A stretch of DNA of 64,000 nucleotides from Nitrospira sp. (GCA_024998595.1 JACOEK010000004.1:62001-126000), one strand, 5' to 3'. Positions 20,367 through 29,172 are shown, numbered from the stretch's first letter. A program made the numbers and translations. The notes: generated by a model not told the origin, from the letters alone.

Positions 20367-20729
20367 GTGATCATTAAGCCGAACCGTGGGCGCGACTGGT
20401 TGGATTGGCAGCGGAAGCTCTGTTCTGCCGGAAAGTGGATAGGGCTCGGAGCGCTGTTCCTGATGATGGGCGCGCTGTTGTTCGGGGAGATGGGCATTTC
20501 CCGGTATCTGCATTTGCGCGAGCATGCGGAACAATTGGATCACGAGCTTGCCGATTTACAGCGGTTGAACGGCGAATTGCGCGCGGATCTGGACCGTGTG
20601 CAGTATGACTCGACCCGCATCGAAGAGCTGGCTCGCGAGCGGTTGGGCTATGTGCGAAAAGGCGAAACTGTGTATCAACTTGCGCCGCTTGGAGAAAAGG
20701 AACGGCTCCCGACCGTCAAAACACCATGA
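20367..20729 (+). CDS. FtsB/DivIC-like septum formation protein
   Basis: A 120-residue bitopic membrane protein starting at GTG 20367, five bases after eno. One membrane helix (about 24-44) is followed by a leucine-zipper-like coiled coil (LREHAEQLDHELADLQRLNGELRADL broken over about 49-76) and the family end motif with IEELARERLGYVRKGE (about 86-101). This matches FtsB/DivIC, which joins FtsL and FtsQ to build the divisome; the position right after eno is also the usual one for ftsB in proteobacteria. The TGA overlaps the era ATG by four bases (ATGA at 20726-20729). Confidence 0.85.
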   Translation: MIIKPNRGRDWLDWQRKLCSAGKWIGLGALFLMMGALLFGEMGISRYLHLREHAEQLDHELADLQRLNGELRADLDRVQYDSTRIEELARERLGYVRKGETVYQLAPLGEKERLPTVKTP

Positions 20730-21610
20730 AGTTCGGAAGTGTAGCCATCATCGGGCGCTCGAATGTCGGGAAATCGACACTGCTGAATCAGTTGCTGAAG
20801 GAAAAAATCGCCATCGTTTCCGACAAGCCGCAAACGACCAGGACGCGGATCCTCGGGGTGGCGCATGTGGAAGGGGCGCAGATCGTCTTTCTCGACACGC
20901 CGGGGTTTCACGAGCCGCACCACCTGCTGAACCGGCGGATGGTGCGTACGACGTTGGATACATTCGACGATGCTGATGTGCTGTATGTGGTCGTCGAAGC
21001 CACATCCCAGCCCGGCCCCGGTGATCTGGCAGTGGTCGAACATGTGAAGCAGGCGGTCGCCAAGCAGGCGCGGCCGGTGGTGCTTGTGATCAACAAAGTC
21101 GATCTGGTGAACAAGTCGCGGCTGCTTCCTCTCATGGAACAGTATCTGCGCCTGTTCCCTTGGACGGAAATGGTGCCGGTCTCGGCGCAAACCGCCGACA
21201 ATACCGATCGACTGTTGTCGGTGACGGTGTCGCTTCTGGCCGACGGCGAAGCCACCTACAGTGAGGAGATGATCACGGATCAATCCATGCGGACTCTTGC
21301 AGCCGAGCTGATCCGCGAAAAGATTCTTCAGCAGACCTACGAAGAGATTCCGCACTCGGTGGCGGTCGAAATCGAAGAGTTTGTGGAAACCAAAAAACTA
21401 ATCAAGATCGGAGCCGTCGTGATCGTCGAGAAGGAATCGCAAAAGGGGATTCTGATCGGCAAACAGGGCGAGCGGCTCAAGTCTGTGGGGACGGCAGCAC
21501 GTCAAGATATGGAACGGCTGTTCGGGACGAAAGTGTTCGTGAAATTGTGGGTCAAGGTGCGCGAATCGTGGCGAGAGGACGAACAAACCCTCGCGGAGTT
21601 AGGTTATTAA
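20726..21610 (+). CDS. era: GTPase Era
   Basis: An essential GTPase that binds 16S rRNA during 30S assembly. 294 residues. G1 is GRSNVGKST (10-18), G3 is DTPG (57-60), G4 is NKVD (123-126). The C-terminal KH domain carries GILIGKQGERLKSVG, which binds the 3' end of 16S rRNA, and the ending has KLWVKVRESW. The start overlaps the ftsB-like stop by four bases. It is followed by mgtE; era and recO close to one another are common in other bacteria, and here mgtE lies between them. Confidence 0.96.
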   Translation: MKFGSVAIIGRSNVGKSTLLNQLLKEKIAIVSDKPQTTRTRILGVAHVEGAQIVFLDTPGFHEPHHLLNRRMVRTTLDTFDDADVLYVVVEATSQPGPGDLAVVEHVKQAVAKQARPVVLVINKVDLVNKSRLLPLMEQYLRLFPWTEMVPVSAQTADNTDRLLSVTVSLLADGEATYSEEMITDQSMRTLAAELIREKILQQTYEEIPHSVAVEIEEFVETKKLIKIGAVVIVEKESQKGILIGKQGERLKSVGTAARQDMERLFGTKVFVKLWVKVRESWREDEQTLAELGY

Positions 21611-21716
21611 CGACCTTACCATCCAACCGCCTGAACCGACGCGACTCCCCGAGAAGGAGCCGCTCGGGAAAGATGCGTCTCGCGACGCCGCCGGTAACGG
21701 GCAGGCGAAATCCGAC

Positions 21717-23054
21717 GTGCGCCTGGTCTCCATCCAACGACTCTTGCGGCGGGGGGCGATTACCAATCTGGCGAAAATGCTGGCGCGCATGCACCCGGCG
21801 GATATCGCCAACGTCATCGACCATCTCTCCTCGCAGAAAGAAAAGCGGGAAATTTTTGAGTTGGTGCGTGGAGATGTCAAGCGCGGCCAAGTGCTGAGCG
21901 AATTGGACGGCGAGAGCATCACCCTGGTGCTGTCCGATCTGCTGCCGTCCGATGCTGCCTGGCTGCTGAAAGATCTCGGCTCCGACGATATCGCGCATAT
22001 TCTGAGTGTGATTCCGAACGATCGCGCGAAGGAGATCCTGGCGCTGATGCGGACGGAAGACTCCACGGAGATCGCTGACCTGCTGAAGTATCCCAAGGGT
22101 ACGGCCGGCGGCATCATGACCACGGAGTTTTTTGCCCTGTTCGAGGATGCCACGGCGCAGGAGGCGATTCGCCGCCTGCAGCAGGCGACCGACGCCGAAA
22201 TGGTGTTCTACATTTATGTGACTGATAAGGAAGACCGTCTGGTCGGGGTGTTGTCTCTTCGCCAATTGTTGACGGTTCCTCCAGCCACTCCGCTCAAGAA
22301 CATCATGACTCGAGACCTGATCAGTGTCGCGGTCGACATGGACCAGGAGGAAGTGTCGCGTCAGGTGGCGAGTTATAACTTGCTGGCGATTCCAGTCGTC
22401 GAGAAAGACGGAAAATTGGTCGGCATCATCACGGTTGACGACGTCGTGGACGTCATCCGCGAAGAGGCAACCGAAGACATGTTAAAGATGGCCGGCGCCA
22501 TTGAAGAGGACACGATGTTCAAGTCCTCCAGCATGGCCGCCGCGCGTGTCCGCTTGCCCTGGTTGTTCACCAATCTGGTGGGGAGCCTGCTTTCCGGGAT
22601 GCTCCTCTGGATGTTCCGGTACACGATTCAGGAAGTCGTCGCCATCGTCAGTTTCATTCCCGTGATCGCGGCAATGGGGGGCAATGTCGGTCTGCAGTCC
22701 TCCACGCTCATCATTCGGGGGCTCGCGACCGGTTTGGTGGAACTCACCGATGTCTGGAAGATTTTCTTCCGTGAAGCGAAGATCGCGTTCCTGATGGGGA
22801 TTGCCTGTAGCCTCATGCTGACGGTTGTCGGCTGGTTGTGGCACCAGGTGTTTCTCGGCATGGTGGTCGGGGTGTCGCTCATTACAGCCTTCCTCGTCTC
22901 GACAAGCATGGCGACGGTGATGCCGATCGTCTTGAAGCGAATGGGCGTAGACCCTGCGGTCGCGGCCGGTCCGTTTGTGACGACGGCCAACGACATCACC
23001 GGGATTGCGATTTATCTCACCTTGGCGACGATCTTCCTCGAGCAGATTCGATAA
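21717..23054 (+). CDS. mgtE: Magnesium transporter MgtE
   Basis: A 445-residue Mg2+ channel gated by intracellular Mg2+. The N-domain (about 1-110) has the helical repeat with LARMHPADIANVIDHL; two CBS domains follow (about 115-235, with GTAGGIMTTEFFAL and IMTRDLISVAVDMDQEEV); the plug helix leads to five membrane helices (about 265-440) with GGNVGLQSSTLIIRGLA and the pore region AAGPFVTTANDITG, whose Asp is the Mg2+ ligand. GTG 21717 is taken as start. The frame is open without a standard start back to 21603, immediately at the era stop, so a longer N-terminus from a rare start (ATT 21606) is possible. Confidence 0.9.
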   Translation: MRLVSIQRLLRRGAITNLAKMLARMHPADIANVIDHLSSQKEKREIFELVRGDVKRGQVLSELDGESITLVLSDLLPSDAAWLLKDLGSDDIAHILSVIPNDRAKEILALMRTEDSTEIADLLKYPKGTAGGIMTTEFFALFEDATAQEAIRRLQQATDAEMVFYIYVTDKEDRLVGVLSLRQLLTVPPATPLKNIMTRDLISVAVDMDQEEVSRQVASYNLLAIPVVEKDGKLVGIITVDDVVDVIREEATEDMLKMAGAIEEDTMFKSSSMAAARVRLPWLFTNLVGSLLSGMLLWMFRYTIQEVVAIVSFIPVIAAMGGNVGLQSSTLIIRGLATGLVELTDVWKIFFREAKIAFLMGIACSLMLTVVGWLWHQVFLGMVVGVSLITAFLVSTSMATVMPIVLKRMGVDPAVAAGPFVTTANDITGIAIYLTLATIFLEQIR

Positions 23055-23108
23055 CGATGCGGCCCAGGCCTCCTCGTTCCCATGTAACTTTCGACGCAGG
23101 GTGATGGA

Positions 23109-23867
23109 ATGCCGCTGTTGAAGACGGCTGCGATCGTGCTGCATAGCCGGAAGTGGGGCGACGCCGATCGGATTGTCACGTGTTACACACTGCGGGTGGG
23201 GAAACTCCGTGGGGTCGCGCGGGGCGCGCGGCGGCTGAAGAGCCGCTTAGGCGGTATGATCGAGCCGTTTACCCTCTGCCAGCTGGATCTGTTTGAAAAG
23301 CCCGGAGACTCGTTGTACCGCATCTCGCAGGTGGCCCTGGATGAACCGTTTGTGAAGCTCCGCAGCGACCTGACATTGATGACTGCCGCTGGACGGATGG
23401 TCAATCTCGTGGGCGCCGTCATGGCTGAGGGTGATGCCGAACCGCGCGTCTTTGAGATGTTGGAATCGGGGTTGCGTACATTGCTGGAGAGTCGGGACGC
23501 GGCGTGGACCACCTTGTTGTTTCAGATTCGTCTGCTGGGTATCACCGGATTTCGTCCGCAAACCGAACAGTGTGCGACCTGCGGACAAGTGCAGCGAACC
23601 GTCCTTCCGCACTTTTCCCCTCTGGCCGGGGGCATGGTGTGTGAGCGGTGTGCGAGTCGTCAGCCGTTTCGGTGCACGGCCTTGTCCCGTGGCAGCGTAG
23701 CCTTTCTCCACCAAGCCTTACACATGCAGCCGGCGCTGTTGAGCCGGTTGCACGCGGCGGGGCAAGTGCGTGCCGAAGTCGAATCGGTGATTGAGAGTTA
23801 TGTCACGGTTGTGGCAGGCCGGCGTTTGCCGGCTGTGGATTTTTTGACCAGCGGGAGCCCCTCGTGA
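23109..23867 (+). CDS. recO: DNA repair protein RecO
   Basis: Works in RecFOR loading of RecA onto single-stranded DNA. 252 residues. The N-terminal OB fold has the family opening KTAAIVLHSRKWGDADRIVT (split over residues 5-24) and GKLRGVARGARRLKSR (31-46). The zinc site is complete: C155-x2-C158 and C178-x2-C181. ATG 23109 follows a GGG-rich stretch 54 bases after mgtE. Ordinary length and context. Confidence 0.94.
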   Translation: MPLLKTAAIVLHSRKWGDADRIVTCYTLRVGKLRGVARGARRLKSRLGGMIEPFTLCQLDLFEKPGDSLYRISQVALDEPFVKLRSDLTLMTAAGRMVNLVGAVMAEGDAEPRVFEMLESGLRTLLESRDAAWTTLLFQIRLLGITGFRPQTEQCATCGQVQRTVLPHFSPLAGGMVCERCASRQPFRCTALSRGSVAFLHQALHMQPALLSRLHAAGQVRAEVESVIESYVTVVAGRRLPAVDFLTSGSPS

Positions 23868-23878
23868 GAGGCCCTTAT

Positions 23879-23915
23879 GGTGAGGGTCACCAAGTCTGTT
23901 ATCAGCATGTGATAA
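23879..23915. promoter_or_regulatory. Two small hairpins between recO and the DUF971 gene
   Basis: ATGGTGA-GGG-TCACCA (23879-23891) and TTATCA-GCATG-TGATAA (23899-23915) lie in the 64-base gap. The second hairpin ends on the two A residues that begin the AAGGGAG ribosome site of the next gene, so its formation could limit translation. No T-run follows either, so termination is not indicated. Confidence 0.35.
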
Positions 23916-23931
23916 GGGAGCGTTGATCGTT

Positions 23932-24288
23932 ATGGGTGAAATGGTGCTCGAACCCACCGATATGGAATGGGTAGAGAAGGGTGTGTTGAGCATTACGTGG
24001 AGTGATGGTCACAAGGCACGCTACCCGGTCCGGTACCTTCGGCAGCATTGTCCCTGCGCCGCTTGCACGGATGAATGGACGGGTGAACTACGCCTCAAGC
24101 CCGATGATGTGCCGCTCGTCATCATGCTGCAAGATATTCAGGCGGTGGGACGCTATGCCTTTCAGTTTACGTGGAGTGATGGGCACGACACAGGCATTTA
24201 CTCCTATTCGTTCCTTCGCCGGTTGTGCCAGTGTGATGTCTGTCAGCCGGTGAAACCGGTGGAACCACGCTCTCGACGGTTGCTGTGA
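23932..24288 (+). CDS. DUF971 / GBBH-like N-terminal domain protein
   Basis: A 118-residue protein of the DUF971 family, the fold also found at the N-terminus of gamma-butyrobetaine hydroxylase and linked to iron-sulfur carrier Mrp/ApbC in some proteins. Two WSDGH motifs (near residues 22 and 82) frame the family pattern ARYPVRYLRQHCPCAACTDEWTG and SYSFLRRLCQCDVC; Cys pairs (CPCAAC, CQCDVC) may bind metal. ATG 23932 is preferred over TTG 23923 because AAGGGAG (23914-23920) lies at a suitable distance. Role is likely Fe-S or zinc-related, by family association only. Confidence 0.85.
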   Translation: MGEMVLEPTDMEWVEKGVLSITWSDGHKARYPVRYLRQHCPCAACTDEWTGELRLKPDDVPLVIMLQDIQAVGRYAFQFTWSDGHDTGIYSYSFLRRLCQCDVCQPVKPVEPRSRRLL

Positions 24289-24334
24289 CCGATGCGGACG
24301 GTGTTCAGCGTCTGAAAAGGGAAAGGCGGATCGG

Positions 24335-24796
24335 ATGAACGTCTATAGACTTGCTTCCCTGGGAGTGTGGCTGCTGATCGGCCTCGTATCCACGGGCTGT
24401 TCCGGAATGCCTCCGCTTGATCAACAGAAGCGGCTGGTTCAGGCAGGCGACTTTCGCATTCAGCAGTTGACCCCACCGGCCTTTGTCGAAACCTGGGGCG
24501 AGCCGACCTACACGCATCAGCAGTTTACGCATTTTTTCGGCATGCCGGATGGTCGATTGATTCCCCAGGCACGCATGGCGCTCGGCGAATCACCACAAGG
24601 ATGGGAAACGGGTCTGGCTGCAGGTGATGCGTTCTTTATGGCGTATGCGGATCGCGGATACTACCTGGTGTTTCTCGAAGGCGTGCTCGTGTACCATGAG
24701 GCCATGACAGCCGAGAAGGTCCACCTTGTCGGTAAGACCTGGAAGTTTGAATCTCAGTTCAAGACGCGGCTTGAATCATCCCCCGGTATGAAATAG
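24335..24796 (+). CDS. Putative lipoprotein
   Basis: A 153-residue protein with an N-terminal hydrophobic segment and a lipobox LVSTGC (Cys22), so a probable lipid-anchored envelope protein. The mature part begins SGMPPLDQQ and has two-domain alpha/beta character without motifs I know; an AYADRGYYLVFLEGVLVYHEAM stretch (near residues 109-130) is likely a beta-hairpin. ATG 24335 follows GGAAAGG at 24319-24325. It sits between the DUF971 gene and glgA on the same strand. Function unknown. Confidence 0.75.
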   Translation: MNVYRLASLGVWLLIGLVSTGCSGMPPLDQQKRLVQAGDFRIQQLTPPAFVETWGEPTYTHQQFTHFFGMPDGRLIPQARMALGESPQGWETGLAAGDAFFMAYADRGYYLVFLEGVLVYHEAMTAEKVHLVGKTWKFESQFKTRLESSPGMK

Positions 24797-24802
24797 GCGG
24801 CA

Positions 24803-26344
24803 GTGTCTTCGCCCATGAACCCCACTCCGGATCAGTCTCCCCTCAACATTTGCATGGTTGCGTCAGAGGTCGTGCCGTTGGCCAAAACGGGCGGCCTCGC
24901 CGATGTCGTCGGAGCATTGGCGGTCGAATTCGCCAAGCTGGGACACGATGTCTGCGTGATGGTGCCGGCGTATCGACACATCGATGAGCTTGGGTATCAG
25001 ATGACGGAGGGTGTCCACTTGCCTGTTCCTACCGGGCAAGGTGTGATTGATGCCCGTGTACAGGAAATCTTCGCGCCGCCGCTACAAGTGAAAGGCCCAG
25101 GGCGCCTGCGCGTATTCGTCGTTCGACATGATCCGTTTTTTTCACGGCCAGGCCTATACCAAGAAGCTGGCCGCGACTATCCCGATAATCTGGATCGGTT
25201 CGCGGGGTTCTCCCGGGCCGTGATGGAGATGTTAGTTCATCTCGGCGAGAACGATGGCTGGCAAGCGGACGTTCTGCACGTTCACGATTGGCAGGCCGCT
25301 CTCTGTGCGGTCTATTTGCGGACGATCTACCAGGGGCGACCGACATTGAGCCGCACCCGTAGTGTGTTCACCATACATAACCTCGGGTATCAGGGGTTAT
25401 TTCCCGCGACGCAGTTTCCATTGACGCGGCTGCCGCCGCACCTGTTCACGCCTCCCGCACTCGAGTTTTATGGTCACGTCAATGTGTTGAAGGGCGGGCT
25501 TGTCTTCGCGGATCTCCTGACGACGGTCAGCCCGACCTACAGCCAGGAAATCCAGACCCCCGAATATGGGTGCGGTCTGGAGGGGGTTATCACCGAGCGC
25601 AGAGAGGTGTTGTCTGGAATTGTGAATGGAATCGATACGGATGCCTGGAACCCGGCGACGGATCCACACGTAGTTGCTCCCTATAGCGTATCCGACCTCT
25701 CGGGGAAGGTTCGCTGCAAAAAGGCGCTTCAACGAGAATTGGGACTTCGTCCGCTTAAGGGGCCGCTGCTTGGAGTGATTGCCAGGCTCACCAGTCAAAA
25801 AGGAATTGATCTCGTCATCGACGTGCTTCCCGATCTCATGGAACTCGATCTACAGGTCGTGATTCTCGGGACCGGTGACCCGCACTATGAGCAACAGGTG
25901 CGTGAGTTGGCTGATCGCTATCCCGGGAAAATTGTCGTCCGGAATGTGTTTGATGAAGGGTTAGCCCATCGAATTGAGGCCGGGGCGGATCTGTTCCTCA
26001 TGCCTTCCCGCTATGAGCCTTGTGGCCTTAGTCAGTTATACAGTCTGCGTTACGGAACAGTTCCCGTCGTGAGAAAGACCGGAGGCTTAGCGGATACGGT
26101 CGTCGGCTATACGCCGCGAGCCTTCAAGGAGTCCCGGACCACAGGTTTTAGTTTCACGGATTCCAGTTCCGCGTCGCTCCTCACCTGTGTGTTACTCGCC
26201 CTGTCTGTGTATCGGAAAAAAGCGGACTGGCACCGCATCGTAAGGACAGGAATGGAGCAGGACCTCTCATGGAGTCGATCGGCGGCGATCTATCTGCAAC
26301 TGTTCCGAGACGTGGTTTCTCGAGAGGATGAACGGAAAGCGTAG
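24803..26344 (+). CDS. glgA: Glycogen synthase (ADP-glucose type)
   Basis: A GT5 glycosyltransferase that extends alpha-1,4-glucan from ADP-glucose for storage. 513 residues from GTG 24803; ATG 24815 is the alternative. The nucleotide-sugar signature K-T-G-G-L-A-D-V-V-G is at 28-37. The C-terminal half has GVIARLTSQKGIDLV, the catalytic region SRYEPCGLSQLYSLRYGTVPVVRKTGGLADTV in two parts, and the family end. No other glycogen genes are in the window. It closes the rightward core block and faces the leftward lipoprotein gene 29 bases later. Confidence 0.93.
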   Translation: MSSPMNPTPDQSPLNICMVASEVVPLAKTGGLADVVGALAVEFAKLGHDVCVMVPAYRHIDELGYQMTEGVHLPVPTGQGVIDARVQEIFAPPLQVKGPGRLRVFVVRHDPFFSRPGLYQEAGRDYPDNLDRFAGFSRAVMEMLVHLGENDGWQADVLHVHDWQAALCAVYLRTIYQGRPTLSRTRSVFTIHNLGYQGLFPATQFPLTRLPPHLFTPPALEFYGHVNVLKGGLVFADLLTTVSPTYSQEIQTPEYGCGLEGVITERREVLSGIVNGIDTDAWNPATDPHVVAPYSVSDLSGKVRCKKALQRELGLRPLKGPLLGVIARLTSQKGIDLVIDVLPDLMELDLQVVILGTGDPHYEQQVRELADRYPGKIVVRNVFDEGLAHRIEAGADLFLMPSRYEPCGLSQLYSLRYGTVPVVRKTGGLADTVVGYTPRAFKESRTTGFSFTDSSSASLLTCVLLALSVYRKKADWHRIVRTGMEQDLSWSRSAAIYLQLFRDVVSREDERKA

Positions 26345-26373
26345 GGGCGTTCGTTTGAGCGAGGGCTGTGAAG

Positions 26374-26862
26374 CTACCGCAGAGCCGCCTGAAGTGTCAG
26401 TTCAAGTTGAGCAAGCCGCTCCCGAGCCTGTGTCGTGTAGTAGCCATAATCAGATTCCGCGTGGCCGTGCAACACTTCTCGAAATTGATTTCTTGCCAGG
26501 TCCACCTCGCCGGCTGACATGGCCAGGGTCCCCGCATGTAAGCTGCAGGATGCTGCCATGGCGTGAACATCCACAGCCAGGCGGGTGGCAGGCTGGCTGA
26601 CCATATTTTTCAGACCGGCAGGCAGGATGGTTTCGAGTGGCGAATGCGTGGTTTGAGCACGGCTGACATCGCGCAATTTGCTTGAATCCAACAAGGCCGC
26701 TTGGCTGTCTTCGGCCGAGAGACAGTGGGTGTAGGTGCTCCATACGTCCATGAATCGGACATTGTCATAACGCACTGAAGTGACGGCCGGGTTAGCTTGG
26801 CATCCCACGGCTGTGAGAGCCGTGAACAGGAGGACCATTTGTCGTAATCTTGGATGTCGCAT
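26374..26862 (-). CDS. Putative lipoprotein
   Basis: A 162-residue protein taken from ATG 26862 (ATG 26880 adds six residues). The signal peptide ends in a lipobox LTAVGC followed by QANPAV, so it is probably anchored in the outer or inner membrane. The rest is mainly helical, with an SLHAGTLAMSAGEVDLARNQFREVL stretch (in two halves around residues 110-135) that looks like a TPR-like helical pair ending in YYTTQARERLAQLEL. No enzyme motif. It is convergent with glgA and marks the end of the GC-rich core block. Confidence 0.75.
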   Translation of the reverse strand: MRHPRLRQMVLLFTALTAVGCQANPAVTSVRYDNVRFMDVWSTYTHCLSAEDSQAALLDSSKLRDVSRAQTTHSPLETILPAGLKNMVSQPATRLAVDVHAMAASCSLHAGTLAMSAGEVDLARNQFREVLHGHAESDYGYYTTQARERLAQLELTLQAALR

Positions 26863-27405
26863 GGTGCCAGTCTTTCTCAAGCAATCTGCCTGGTCTTATC
26901 CAGGTAAGCCGTAAATGAGCAAATCTCGCGCCACTCATCGCACGTGTAAGTTGTTGAATAATTGTCACGTACTCTCGACCTGCTGGGCAGGTGCTGTCTC
27001 AATTAGATTCCACTGTGGGGAATACGACACGGATCATGAGACCAGTGGAAGCTGTTGGTGTCCGGCGGGGCATGTTCCGAGATAGGGGACGTACTGGATG
27101 TTGCCAACTTGTAGCTGGCCCCTCGCAATGAAGCCTGCGTTGAAGGGGGTCGGCGACAATCGTTCACCAGACTTCTTTGCAGTGAAGAATCGGTAGCGTC
27201 GGACCTTCCGGCTCGGCTACTATCTGCACGTTGTGAAGGAAATTTGCAGGCATTGGCAGATGACGACATGCGCTTCTTGAACTCATGCAGGTAGGCAGAG
27301 GGAGTGATTCTTCCTGGCGAATTCTGGGTAGCGACTAATAGTGTAGGACTTGATGGCCCCCTTGTGATACGAAGAATATCTCGACGAACGGTATAGAACT
27401 TCTTT
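26863..27405. other. Intergenic region between the core block and the phosphonate genes
   Basis: About 540 bases without a convincing gene. A 145-residue leftward open frame across 27003-27440 has serine- and arginine-rich, non-protein-like composition. Visible elements are two short hairpins near the lipoprotein gene, CCTGG-TCTTAT-CCAGG (26889-26904) and ACCTGC-TGG-GCAGGT (26978-26992), and ACTA-A-TAGT at 27334-27342. Promoters for the leftward lipoprotein and the rightward pepM must lie here, but I cannot place -35/-10 boxes with confidence. Base composition changes to more AT-rich across this stretch. Confidence 0.5.
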
Positions 27406-27420
27406 GAGGAAAGGTTCCTC
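27406..27420 (+). promoter_or_regulatory. Hairpin over the pepM ribosome-binding site
   Basis: GAGGAA-AGG-TTCCTC is a perfect six-base stem with a three-base loop, ending five bases before the pepM ATG at 27426. The left arm GAGGAA and the loop AGG are the only purine-rich ribosome site candidates, so in the folded form the site is paired or confined to the loop. This could lower translation unless opened by a ribosome, protein or temperature. Seen in sequence; regulation is inference. Confidence 0.5.
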
Positions 27421-27425
27421 CGCCC

Positions 27426-29060
27426 ATGAATTCGAGACAACCGCTGACTAAAACCCGCCAGTTTCGAAACTTACTCCTCTCCGAGCAGTTGGAGTTTATT
27501 TGCGAGGCACACAATGGACTCAGTGCCAAAATCGTGGAGGAGGCAGGGTTTCCGGGTATTTGGGCCAGCGGTCTCTCTATTTCTGCCCAGTTCGGCGTGC
27601 GAGACAACAATGAAGCGAGTTGGACCCAGGTTCTTGAGGATCTGGAGTTTATGTCCGATGCCACCAAGATTCCGATCCTCCTCGACGGTGATACGGGATA
27701 TGGCAATTTCAACAATATGCAGCGGCTCATTCGTAAGCTGGAACAGCGCAACATTGCTGCGGTGTGCATCGAGGACAAACTGTTTCCCAAGACCAATAGC
27801 TTTTTGAAGGGCGATGCGCAGCCGATGGCCGATATGCATGAATTTTGCGGGAAGATCAAAGCCGGCAAGGACGCGCAAACCGATCCCGACTTCTGCATCA
27901 TCGCCAGAGTCGAGTCGTTTATCTGCGGTTGGGGCCTGACCGAGGCGTTGCGCCGAGCGGAAGCGTATCACCAGGCCGGAGCCGACGGTATCCTCATTCA
28001 TAGTGCGCTTGCTGTCCCTGATGAGATCCTGGCCTTCAAGCGGGAATGGGGTAATCGATGTCCCGTTGTGATCGTCCCAACGAAATACTATTCCACGCCT
28101 ACGGATGTCTTTCGGCAGAACAGCTTTTCTATGGTGATTTGGGCGAACCACATGCTTCGGGCTGCCGTGTCGATCATGCAGAAAACTGCGCGTGCCTTGA
28201 AGCAGAGTGAAAACCTTCTGTCCATCGAGGACAAGGTGGCTCCGGTGTCCGAAATATTCCGTCTGCAGAATGCTGCGGAGCTTTTGGAGGCCGAGGAACG
28301 CTATCTTCCCAGGGGTGCCGAGGGCACGTCAGCGGTGGTTCTGGCCGCTTCCCGAGGTGAAGAACTGGGGGGACTGACTGCGGAACAACCTAAGACCATG
28401 GTCAAGATCCAGGGGGCGCCGATCCTGTCTCACATTGTCGATGCCTACAATGCCGTCGGAATGAAGGATATTCTTGTCGTGCGTGGATATAAAAAAGATG
28501 CCGTTAACCTCCCCAACTTGACCTATGTCGACAATGATGATTTTTCGCAAACCGGCGAGTTGGCGTCTCTGTCTTTGGCGCTGCGATCCAGGAAGGGGCT
28601 TTTTCAGCCGACGATTATTTCGTACGGTGACGTGTTGTTCAATAAGTACATTCCGCAGGCGCTGTGCCAAGAGCCGGATGATTGTGTGATATTCGTCGAT
28701 AGCAACTGGCAGGATCAAACCAGTTACGCCCGCTTGGGAGGTTTTGCCGAGTGTACGCTTCCGAATTCACGGAAGGCCTTTAATGCGAAAGTCTATCTCA
28801 AGCAATTAGGGGATCGTGTTCCGCCAGACGCCATTCACGGGGTTTGGATGGGATTTCTGAAGCTCTCTTCCGCCGCCGCCAGTGATATCAACAATGTCAT
28901 CCTGGAGATGCTGACTGACCCGGAGAATCGTAAAGCTGGCATTCCGCACTTGCTGCAGGAGCTGTTGCGGCGAGGATATCCCATCCGGGTGTTGTATACC
29001 GTTGGACATTGGCTGGATATCAATAGCCTTGACGATGTGGTGCAGGCCGGAAATTTCTAA
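27426..29060 (+). CDS. pepM: Phosphoenolpyruvate mutase fused to a nucleotidyltransferase
   Basis: A 544-residue two-domain protein. Residues about 10-290 are PEP mutase, which rearranges phosphoenolpyruvate to phosphonopyruvate, the entry to nearly all C-P bond biosynthesis. The diagnostic EDKxxxxxNS is exact at 116-125 ([10 protein letters not shown]), with the Mg-binding DGD at 87-89. Residues about 300-544 are a sugar-nucleotidyltransferase-fold domain with the signature [20 protein letters not shown] (306-325) and a metal-binding Asp at 402 (SYGDVL). Such fused domains are known to activate phosphonates as CMP derivatives (phosphonoalkyl cytidylyltransferase, PntC type). It leads into ppd. 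The product here is presumably a CMP-phosphonate; the exact phosphonate is not determined by the sequence. Confidence 0.93.
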   Translation: MNSRQPLTKTRQFRNLLLSEQLEFICEAHNGLSAKIVEEAGFPGIWASGLSISAQFGVRDNNEASWTQVLEDLEFMSDATKIPILLDGDTGYGNFNNMQRLIRKLEQRNIAAVCIEDKLFPKTNSFLKGDAQPMADMHEFCGKIKAGKDAQTDPDFCIIARVESFICGWGLTEALRRAEAYHQAGADGILIHSALAVPDEILAFKREWGNRCPVVIVPTKYYSTPTDVFRQNSFSMVIWANHMLRAAVSIMQKTARALKQSENLLSIEDKVAPVSEIFRLQNAAELLEAEERYLPRGAEGTSAVVLAASRGEELGGLTAEQPKTMVKIQGAPILSHIVDAYNAVGMKDILVVRGYKKDAVNLPNLTYVDNDDFSQTGELASLSLALRSRKGLFQPTIISYGDVLFNKYIPQALCQEPDDCVIFVDSNWQDQTSYARLGGFAECTLPNSRKAFNAKVYLKQLGDRVPPDAIHGVWMGFLKLSSAAASDINNVILEMLTDPENRKAGIPHLLQELLRRGYPIRVLYTVGHWLDINSLDDVVQAGNF

Positions 29061-29075
29061 TGCGCACTCTTCGTG

Positions 29076-29103
29076 GAAGCCGTGGCCGTTTCTCAACGGC
29101 TTC
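29076..29103 (+). promoter_or_regulatory. Hairpin between pepM and ppd
   Basis: GAAGCCGT (29076-29083) and ACGGCTTC (29096-29103) form a perfect eight-base stem with a 12-base loop, 16 bases after the pepM stop. No T-run follows (AATAGTC), so it is not a classical terminator. It may reduce read-through or protect the upstream mRNA end, setting the pepM:ppd ratio. The 112-base gap has no gene. Confidence 0.45.
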
Positions 29104-29172
29104 AATAGTCAACTTTGGATAACTCTAGTTGTATCGCCTATTCATGACGGTCTTGGTCTGGAGAAATAGAGC

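Noticed and set aside
27334-27342. ACTA-A-TAGT upstream of pepM as a second copy of the luxR-region palindrome
   Set aside because: Only the short inner part is similar, and the centre has odd rather than even symmetry; too weak to call.
27003-27440. A 145-codon leftward open frame in the gap before pepM
   Set aside because: Ser/Arg/Pro-rich, no ribosome site and no family resemblance; it overlaps the pepM start. Treated as noncoding.
27426-29060. Methylisocitrate lyase or isocitrate lyase-family enzyme instead of PEP mutase
   Set aside because: The EDKxxxxxNS motif is exact at 116-125, and the next gene is phosphonopyruvate decarboxylase.
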